Assembly (NCBI RefSeq): GCF_009908165.1
Contig: NZ_JAAAUC010000004.1
Location: forward strand, 248,001 to 312,000
DNA: 64,000 nucleotides
DNA from: Frigidibacter albus
Lineage (GTDB): Bacteria; Pseudomonadota; Alphaproteobacteria; Rhodobacterales; Rhodobacteraceae
Direction: 5' to 3'
The notes beneath the pieces are model-generated. The model was not told the origin of the DNA, searched no databases, and saw only the letters and a list, made by a program, of their open reading frames with translations. Position 1 is the stretch's first letter. The number at the start of each line of letters is the position of its first letter. A program made the translations under genes and the position numbers. Of the stretch, positions 58,573 to 64,000 are shown piece by piece.

Positions 58573-59961
58573 ATGCTGCAGGTGAAACCCGATCCCGCCC
58601 CCCGCGTTGACGCTAGCAGCAGTCAACCGGCGGTGCGCCACCGCCTCCAACCCGCCCCGGGGGGCACCCTCGTGAGGAATGCAGCGCGCCCGCCTTGGTC
58701 CCTTGCCCCGCGCACCCTGGTCAGCCTGCTGATGCTGGTGGTTCTGGCAGCGCTCTTTGCCGCCGGGGCGCTGACCGTGACCCGGGCCTTTCATGCCGAG
58801 AACATCGCCCGGCAGGAAATGACAGAGGCGCGCGAGACCCTCACGCAGGTCAATACCCTGATGCTGATCCTCTATGAGGCGGAATCCGCGCAGCGCGGTG
58901 TCCTGCTGGGCGATCCCGCGGCCGAAGCCCCGTTCCGCGCCGCCGAGGCCGCACTGCCCGCTGCCGCTGCGCAGATGCAGGCCTCGCTCGACCGGGCTGG
59001 CAGCGATCTGTCGGCGCAGGGGCGCCGGCTGGGCGCCTTGGCCGCGCAGCGGATGGCGGCCCTCTCTGCCGCCCTGGCGCCGGCGGCAACGTCAAACCCC
59101 AGCCCCCGCGACGCGATGGAACCCCTGCGCGCGACCAGTTCGGCTATCCGCCGCGAGGAAAGCGCGCTGATGGACGCCGCCTATGCACGGGCCGATAGCG
59201 AACGCCTGCGGGCCAAGCGCACGCTCGGCATGATCGGGCTGGCGGTGCTGGGGCTGATCGTGCTGGCGGCGATGCTGGCCTTCCGCAGCGCCCGCAGCGA
59301 ATCCCGTCTGCGATACCAGCGCGAGATCGAGGTGCAGCGCGACCGCGCCGAGCTGGTCTCGCATGAGCTGAGCCACCGGGTGAAGAACCTCTTCGCGGTG
59401 ACGATGTCGATCATCTCGGTCACCGCCCGCAGCGAGAGCGACCCCAGGATCGCCGCGCAGAAGACCCGCTCGCGCATCCAGGCCCTTGCCCGCGCGCATG
59501 AATTGTCGAGCGGGCAGAACCTGATGCGCACCGCGCCGTTCGGTGACTTGCTGGAGGCCGTGGTGCGGCCCTACTGCCCGCCCGCGGCGATCTTGCGCCT
59601 GAGCGGCCCGAAACTGGTGCTGCCCGCCCGATTGCTGACGCCGATGGGCCTGATTTTTAACGAGTTGGCAACCAACAGTATGAAATATGGAGCTTGGTCT
59701 ACAGCTTCGGGAACCCTGACGGTCGATTGGACGTTTGCTTCCGATGATACGCTGGTTGTGGTATGGCAAGAGCGGCTTGCCGAGGACGGACCGCCACAGC
59801 CCGGACGCGACGGCTTCGGATCGACGATGATAGACCTGTCGCTGCAACAGGCCAAGGCCACGATGGAACGACGCTGGGGCGAACAAGGACTGACCGCAAC
59901 GCTGAGATTTCCGTTCAGCAGCGCAGACAAGGTCGAGGTCACGGCGACAGGCAAGGACTAG
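58573..59961 (+). CDS. HWE/HisKA_2-type sensor histidine kinase with CHASE3 domain
   Basis: 462 residues. Membrane segments near 47-70 and 217-240 flank a periplasmic CHASE3 domain (about 70-215; YEAESAQRGVLLGD). The dimerisation helix has phospho-His268 in ELSHRVKNLFAV, typical of HWE kinases, and the ATPase has NELATNSMKYGA. The ligand is unknown. GC drops near the 3' end (27 of 60 bases from 59641), in contrast to the first two thirds. The response regulator follows four bases after. Confidence 0.9.
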   Translation: MLQVKPDPAPRVDASSSQPAVRHRLQPAPGGTLVRNAARPPWSLAPRTLVSLLMLVVLAALFAAGALTVTRAFHAENIARQEMTEARETLTQVNTLMLILYEAESAQRGVLLGDPAAEAPFRAAEAALPAAAAQMQASLDRAGSDLSAQGRRLGALAAQRMAALSAALAPAATSNPSPRDAMEPLRATSSAIRREESALMDAAYARADSERLRAKRTLGMIGLAVLGLIVLAAMLAFRSARSESRLRYQREIEVQRDRAELVSHELSHRVKNLFAVTMSIISVTARSESDPRIAAQKTRSRIQALARAHELSSGQNLMRTAPFGDLLEAVVRPYCPPAAILRLSGPKLVLPARLLTPMGLIFNELATNSMKYGAWSTASGTLTVDWTFASDDTLVVVWQERLAEDGPPQPGRDGFGSTMIDLSLQQAKATMERRWGEQGLTATLRFPFSSADKVEVTATGKD

Positions 59962-59965
59962 GAAC

Positions 59966-60403
59966 ATGCTCGAAGGCAAGAAGATCATGGTGGTGGAGGA
60001 CGAGGCGCTCTTGGCGCTCGATCTAGCCATGACCATGGAAGATCTGGGGGCGGCAGTCGTCGGCCCCTGTTATCGTTTGGGTACCGCGCTCGACCTTGTT
60101 CGCAAGATGAAGGTCGATGGCGCAATCCTCGATGTGGACCTGAACGGCGAGACGGTGTTTCCGCTGGCGCGTTACCTTGACGAACAGGGCGTGCCCTTCG
60201 TGTTCCACACCGGCCGCGCCGATCCTGCCAGCCTGCTGGAAGCGTTCAGCCGGGCGCGGATCTGCACCAAGCCAAGCACCCCGGAACGCATCGCCGCCTG
60301 CCTCGCCGAGGCCCTTGCCGACGCCGACCGCGACTCGGACAACGAAAACTACGCGCCGGCCTATGCGCAGGACGGCAGCAGCGAAAGCTCGCAGCAAGCC
60401 TAG
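59966..60403 (+). CDS. Single-domain response regulator
   Basis: 145 residues: one receiver domain (about 5-120) with MVVEDEALLALDLAM, phospho-acceptor Asp56 in AILDVDLNGE, a Thr in VFHTGR and lysine in CTKPSTPE, plus an acidic, Ser/Gln-rich tail. No output domain, so it probably hands phosphate on or binds a partner, as with many HWE-associated receivers. Operon with the kinase and ends in a terminator. Confidence 0.9.
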   Translation: MLEGKKIMVVEDEALLALDLAMTMEDLGAAVVGPCYRLGTALDLVRKMKVDGAILDVDLNGETVFPLARYLDEQGVPFVFHTGRADPASLLEAFSRARICTKPSTPERIAACLAEALADADRDSDNENYAPAYAQDGSSESSQQA

Positions 60404-60461
60404 GCCGGCCTACCCCGATTTGCGCGCCGACGTGTCCTGCCGTCCCGCCATCCTCGCCAGC

Positions 60462-60490
60462 AAAAAAGCGGCCCCTATGGGCCGCCTTTT
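60462..60490 (+). terminator. Terminator after the two-component operon
   Basis: AAAAAA then GCGGCCC-CTAT-GGGCCGC then CTTTTG. It lies between convergent genes and may serve both. Confidence 0.85.
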
Positions 60491-60511
60491 GTCGTGTCCG
60501 TTTGCCCGAAG

Positions 60512-60739
60512 TCAGTGAACGCTGACCGGTGCCAGGTCGTTCTGCCGCGCCAGCAGGAAGGCCATCTTGCGGTCGCGCACCAGCGCCAGCCGCTCGCCCG
60601 CCGCGTCATGCACGGCATAAAGCGTCTCCAGCCCCTCTGCCTGCGCCTGAACCTCGCCCGGCAGGTCCGTCACCGCCACGCTGCGCACGTAGACGATGCG
60701 CTCGCCGGCTTCGGGGCCGAATTCAAAAGTGGTGTTCAT
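60512..60739 (-). CDS. DUF1150 family protein
   Basis: 75 residues, with the typical ending RDRKMAFLLARQNDLAPVSVH. DUF1150 proteins are alphaproteobacterial and regularly encoded next to a small heat-shock protein, as here, 18 bases after hsp20. Function unknown; a heat-shock role is implied by the pairing. Confidence 0.92.
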   Translation of the reverse strand: MNTTFEFGPEAGERIVYVRSVAVTDLPGEVQAQAEGLETLYAVHDAAGERLALVRDRKMAFLLARQNDLAPVSVH

Positions 60740-60757
60740 TGCGTCTCCCCTTTCCTG

Positions 60758-61171
60758 TCATTTGCGCCCGATGCGGATGGTCTGCACCACCGGCTCGGGC
60801 ACTGCGCGATTCAGATCGATATGCAGCAAACCGTTCTCCAGCGCCGCACCTGCCACCTCGACCCCCTCGGCCAGCACGAAGCTGCGCTGGAAGGCCCGCG
60901 CGGCAATGCCGCGATGCAGGTAGATGCGCGTTGCATCGTCCTCGCCCTGCCGGCCGCGAACCAGCAACTGCCGATCCTCGACCGTGATCGCCAGATCCTC
61001 CTCGCGGAACCCGGCCACGGCCAGGGTGATCCGATAGGCATTCTCACCCGATTGTTCGATATTGAAGGGCGGATAGCCCTCGCTGCCGGCTTTCGCCGTC
61101 CGCTCCACCAGCCGTTCCAGCTGATCGAAGCCCAGCAGATAGGGATGCGCCCCAAAGGTCAGTTTCGTCAT
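60758..61171 (-). CDS. Small heat-shock protein, Hsp20 family (IbpA-like)
   Basis: 137 residues. Alpha-crystallin domain at about 35-125: YPPFNIEQSGENAYRITLAVAGF, in part, then LVRGRQ and FVLAEGVEVAGAALENGLLHIDL. ATP-independent holdase. The region upstream has a possible RpoH-type promoter and a ROSE-like hairpin over the ribosome site. First gene of hsp20-DUF1150. Confidence 0.93.
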   Translation of the reverse strand: MTKLTFGAHPYLLGFDQLERLVERTAKAGSEGYPPFNIEQSGENAYRITLAVAGFREEDLAITVEDRQLLVRGRQGEDDATRIYLHRGIAARAFQRSFVLAEGVEVAGAALENGLLHIDLNRAVPEPVVQTIRIGRK

Positions 61172-61178
61172 CGGGCAA

Positions 61179-61195
61179 GTCCTCGTCCAAGCGAC
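61179..61195 (-). promoter_or_regulatory. ROSE-like RNA thermometer hairpin at the hsp20 ribosome site
   Basis: On the minus strand, GTCGCT pairs with AGGAC, leaving one bulged G, across a six-base loop (TGGACG). AGGA is the ribosome site, eight bases before the ATG. The UYGCU segment opposite the ribosome site with a bulged G is the hallmark of rhizobial ROSE elements. Confidence 0.5.
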
Positions 61196-61235
61196 ATTGC
61201 AGTCAGGGCCCCGGTTCCGGCAGCCCCTTCCCATC

Positions 61236-61266
61236 AGATATGGGCACGGATCGCGGGCTCGGCAAG
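61236..61266 (-). promoter_or_regulatory. Candidate RpoH (sigma-32) promoter of hsp20
   Basis: On the minus strand: CTTG, 18 bases, CCCATATCT. It fits the alphaproteobacterial heat-shock pattern (CTTG, 17-18 bases, C-rich -10). It predicts a leader of about 60 bases. Confidence 0.5.
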
Positions 61267-61384
61267 AGGCCGGTGCTCGGCGGCGCGCCGCTTGCGGCGC
61301 CTTACAGCACACTTCCCGCAAGCAGCGGAAATTGCTATGTTTCGGAAATGCCCGCGCAACGACTCAGCTGCCAGCAGGATCGAG

Positions 61385-61621
61385 ATGAACGCCCATATGG
61401 ACATGCATGCGCACGGGGAAATGAACCATGAGGATGTGCTGCGGGTCAAACTCGGCGTTCTGCGGCGCGAGCACCGCGATCTTGACGACGCCATCCATGC
61501 ACTGGAGGCCAGCGGCCGCGGCGACCAGCTGACCCTGCGCCGGCTGAAGAAGCAAAAGCTCGGTCTCAAGGACCAGATTGCCCGGATCGAGGATGAGCTG
61601 ACGCCGGACATCATCGCCTGA
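61385..61621 (+). CDS. DUF465 (YdcH-like) small protein
   Basis: 78 residues. A His/Met-rich N-terminus (NAHMDMHAHGEMNHED) is followed by a coiled helix with LRREHRDLDDAIHALEASGRGDQLTLRRLKKQKLGLKDQI (in part), the family pattern. Function unknown; common upstream of or near purE in alphaproteobacteria. ATG at 61385. Confidence 0.88.
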   Translation: MNAHMDMHAHGEMNHEDVLRVKLGVLRREHRDLDDAIHALEASGRGDQLTLRRLKKQKLGLKDQIARIEDELTPDIIA

Positions 61622-61628
61622 GGCGCCA

Positions 61629-61656
61629 TTGCGCCCCGGCACGCCCCCGCTATAGT
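61629..61656 (+). promoter_or_regulatory. Candidate purEK promoter
   Basis: TTGCGC, 16-base spacer, TATAGT. Predicted start near 61663, 20 bases before the purE ATG. Confidence 0.55.
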
Positions 61657-61682
61657 GCGCACTTATTTTTCCGGGGGATGCA

Positions 61683-62168
61683 ATGGGCGTGAAGGTCGGA
61701 ATCATCATGGGCAGCCAGTCGGACTGGCCCACGATGAAAGAGGCGGCGGTGATCCTCGATGAGCTTGGCATCGCCTATGAGACCAGGATCGTCTCGGCGC
61801 ATCGCACCCCCGACCGGCTCTGGACCTATGGCAAGACCGCCGCTGAGCGCGGACTGCAGGTTATCATCGCCGGCGCGGGCGGCGCGGCGCATCTGCCCGG
61901 CATGATGGCCTCCAAGACGCGGATTCCCGTTGTCGGCGTGCCGGTGCAGACAAGGGCGCTGTCGGGCGTGGACAGCCTCTATTCCATCGTGCAGATGCCC
62001 AAGGGATACCCCGTCGCCACCATGGCCATCGGTGCGGCCGGCGCCGCCAATGCCGGGCTGATGGCCGCCGGCATCCTGGCGCTGAACGATCCCGCGCTGG
62101 CGGCCCGGCTGGATGCCTGGCGCGAGGCCCTCTCCGCCTCGATCCCCGAGGAACCCGCCGATGACTGA
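61683..62168 (+). CDS. purE: 5-(carboxyamino)imidazole ribonucleotide mutase
   Basis: 161 residues. Converts N5-CAIR to CAIR in purine synthesis. [21 protein letters not shown] and [12 protein letters not shown] are the class I PurE signatures. ATG with GGGGGATG just upstream. Its 3' end overlaps purK by eight bases. Confidence 0.97.
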   Translation: MGVKVGIIMGSQSDWPTMKEAAVILDELGIAYETRIVSAHRTPDRLWTYGKTAAERGLQVIIAGAGGAAHLPGMMASKTRIPVVGVPVQTRALSGVDSLYSIVQMPKGYPVATMAIGAAGAANAGLMAAGILALNDPALAARLDAWREALSASIPEEPADD

Positions 62169-63255
62169 TGCCCCCCTTCCCGTCGGCGCTACCATCGGCA
62201 TCCTTGGCGGCGGCCAGCTCGGCCGGATGCTGGCGGTTGCCGCCAGCCGCCTTGGCCTGCGCACCCATATCTTTGAGCCCGCCGCGAACCCGCCCGCCGC
62301 CGATGTCGCCCACCGCGTCACCACCGCGCCCTATGAGGATGCGCAGGCGTTGGCCGCCTTTGCCGCCTCGGTCGATGTGGTGACCTATGAGTTCGAGAAT
62401 ATCCCCACCTCGGCCCTCGATCTCATCGAGAGCCTGCGCCCGATCCGCCCCAACCGCCGCGCGCTGGCGATCAGCCAGGACCGGCTGCTGGAAAAGACCT
62501 TCCTGAACGGCGAGGGGCTGGCCACCGCACCCTGGTGCTCGGTCGAGGACGCCGCCGATCTGGCAATCGCGCTGGAACGCATCGGCACACCGGCGATCCT
62601 CAAGACCACCCGCCTTGGCTATGACGGCAAGGGACAGGCCCGGATCATGGCGCCCGAAGACGCAGCAGACGCGCTGGCCGCGATGGCCGGTCAGCCCGCG
62701 GTGCTGGAAGCCTTCATCGACTTCAGCCGCGAGATCTCGGTGATCGCCGCCCGCGGCCCCGGCGGCGAGATTGCCGCCTACGACCCCGGCGAGAATGTCC
62801 ACAAGTCCGGCATCCTGCACACCACCACGGTGCCCGCCCATATTCCGCCCTCGCTCCGCAGCGATGCGGTGCTGATCGCGGCCCGGATCCTGAATGCGCT
62901 TGGCTATGTCGGCGTGATGGGGGTAGAGCTGTTCGTGACGCCCAAGGGCCTGATCGTCAACGAGATCGCCCCCCGCGTCCACAACTCGGGCCACTGGACG
63001 CAGAACGCCTGCGCCGTGGACCAGTTCGAGCAGCATATCCGCGCGGTGGCCGGATGGCCGTTGGGGGATGGCAGCCGCTTTGCGGATGTGGAGATGCTGA
63101 ACCTTATCGGCGATGATGTGGACCAGGTGCCGTCACTCGCCCGCGACAGCGGCACCGCGATCCACCTTTACGGCAAGGCCGAGGCGCGCCCCGGCCGCAA
63201 GATGGGCCATGTCAACCGCGTGAAACCGCTCAGGGCAAACTCGGCCCGCGGCTGA
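62161..63255 (+). CDS. purK: 5-(carboxyamino)imidazole ribonucleotide synthase
   Basis: 364 residues, ATP-grasp enzyme making N5-CAIR from AIR, bicarbonate and [19 protein letters not shown] at the start, [10 protein letters not shown] and [14 protein letters not shown] are clear. ATG at 62161 inside the purE end. Its last 26 bases overlap the convergent EamA gene. Confidence 0.96.
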   Translation: MTDAPLPVGATIGILGGGQLGRMLAVAASRLGLRTHIFEPAANPPAADVAHRVTTAPYEDAQALAAFAASVDVVTYEFENIPTSALDLIESLRPIRPNRRALAISQDRLLEKTFLNGEGLATAPWCSVEDAADLAIALERIGTPAILKTTRLGYDGKGQARIMAPEDAADALAAMAGQPAVLEAFIDFSREISVIAARGPGGEIAAYDPGENVHKSGILHTTTVPAHIPPSLRSDAVLIAARILNALGYVGVMGVELFVTPKGLIVNEIAPRVHNSGHWTQNACAVDQFEQHIRAVAGWPLGDGSRFADVEMLNLIGDDVDQVPSLARDSGTAIHLYGKAEARPGRKMGHVNRVKPLRANSARG

Positions 63256-64000
63256 TCCGCAGCACCGACAGCAGCACCCCGGCAATCACCAGCGCGGCCG
63301 CGGCCCAGAACCGCGGCCCCGGCACCTCGGCCAGCAGCACGGCGCCTGCCAGCGCGGCCAGCACCGGCACCGTCAGCTGCGCCACCGCCGCCACGCTGGC
63401 GGCCAGCCGCGGCAGCACCGCATACCACAGCGCATAGCCGAGGCCCGAGGTGACCGCGCCCGATGCCACCGCCGCGGCGAACCCCGCGCCGCTCACCCGC
63501 TCGCCTTCGGGAATCGCCAGCAGCACCAGCAGTGCCAGCGGCAAGGCCAGCACGAAATTTCCCGCCGTCGCGCTGAGCGGATCGCCGGCCCGCCGCCCGG
63601 CCAGCGAGTAAAGCCCCCAGCCCATGGCCGCCGCCGCCATCAGCGCCGCGCCCATCGGGTCGGGCGCCGCCCCCATCCCCGGCACGGCGAGCAGCGCGAG
63701 GCCCGCCAGCGCCAGCCCGGTTCCGGCCCACCGCCGCAGCGGCACCGGCTCGCGCAGCGCCAGCGCCCCGGCGAACATCGTCACCTGCACCCCGCCGAAC
63801 AGGATCAGCGCGCCGGTCCCCGCCTCCAGCGTCAGATAGGCATAGGAAAACCCGATCATGTAGACCGCCAGCGTCACCGCGCCAAAGGCCCGCAGCCGAC
63901 CCTGCCCCGCCAGAGACAAGCCCCCCCTGCGCGCCCAGACCAGCCCCGCCAGCATCAGGGCCCCCGCCGCCAGCCGGACGGCGGCGAAGCTCGCCGGCCC
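63230..64000 (-). CDS. EamA/DMT-family transporter (5' end beyond the window)
   Basis: At least 256 residues; the frame stays open to the edge (GPASFAAVRLAAGALMLAGLV), so the true start is outside. About eight to nine membrane segments in two EamA repeats, with EAGTGALILFGGVQVTMFAGAL and GLGYALWYAVLPRLAAS typical. Drug/metabolite exporter; substrate unknown. Its 3' end overlaps purK by 26 bases, tail to tail. Confidence 0.88.
   Translation of the reverse strand, partial: GPASFAAVRLAAGALMLAGLVWARRGGLSLAGQGRLRAFGAVTLAVYMIGFSYAYLTLEAGTGALILFGGVQVTMFAGALALREPVPLRRWAGTGLALAGLALLAVPGMGAAPDPMGAALMAAAAMGWGLYSLAGRRAGDPLSATAGNFVLALPLALLVLLAIPEGERVSGAGFAAAVASGAVTSGLGYALWYAVLPRLAASVAAVAQLTVPVLAALAGAVLLAEVPGPRFWAAAALVIAGVLLSVLRISRGPSLP

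Overview
The window is a dense, GC-rich (roughly 65-70 % by eye) chromosomal segment of an alphaproteobacterium, most likely a member of the Rhodobacteraceae (Rhodobacterales). The evidence is the gene content and order: DUF2484 between murB and murC, GcrA, DUF1150 beside Hsp20, DUF1467 beside methylmalonyl-CoA epimerase, DUF6455 proteins, a fused ATP sulfurylase/APS kinase, and the strong third-position GC bias that opens long antisense frames. No rRNA, tRNA, CRISPR array, prophage or intact IS element was recognised. The genus cannot be fixed from this sequence alone.

Layout. 1-6939 (minus): division and cell-wall (dcw) cluster, read ftsW-murG-murC-DUF2484-murB-ddl-ftsQ-ftsA (ftsA cut by the window edge). 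7127-10444: L-lactate dehydrogenase, a frameshifted DinB gene, and a TetR regulator divergent from an alpha/beta hydrolase with two matching operators between them. 10528-15368: YebC, two exported unknowns, an SLC13 permease, a YmdB-like phosphoesterase. 15765-18286: EF-P and its lysylase EpmA (divergent), RlmJ. 18472-20814: argD-argF behind a tiny Arg-rich ORF that looks like an attenuation leader. 21136-26962: GcrA, RimO, then small genes (PRC barrel, YigZ, two DUF6455, M48 lipoprotein, DUF167). 27049-33267: HDAC-like deacetylase, nitroreductase, EI24 membrane protein, NYN nuclease, DUF1467, epimerase, response regulator, a decayed pentapeptide-repeat gene, GNAT. 33542-43014: DUF1501/DUF1800 pair, aspS, GT87, carB. 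43375-48819: RHH protein, exported unknown, DEAD-box helicase, thymidine kinase, CsbD, CsaA, ProC, YbjN. 49050-53552: UbiK-like protein, lgt-midA-pgeF, a small gene, Hint protein. 53554-58503: Lrp, trxB, a 2OG oxygenase with a degenerate peroxiredoxin-like N-terminus, a decayed trxB 3' fragment, sat/cysC. 58573-64000: HWE histidine kinase and response regulator, DUF1150/Hsp20 with a possible heat-shock promoter and RNA thermometer, DUF465 protein, purEK, EamA transporter (cut by the edge).

Most genes are core housekeeping. The unusual material is between them: at least four families of dispersed, hairpin-rich intergenic repeats. These are a six-copy 3'-end element, a three-copy multi-hairpin element of about 230 bp, a two-copy element of about 160 bp, and a three-copy small palindromic element, one copy of which sits inside a copy of the 230-bp family. 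There are also two tandem hairpin arrays (27 bp and 42 bp units), candidate cis-regulators of argDF, carB and hsp20, and three decayed genes. I find no multi-gene system that is clearly new. The best leads for undescribed biology are the arginine leader, the repeat families and the heat-shock leader.
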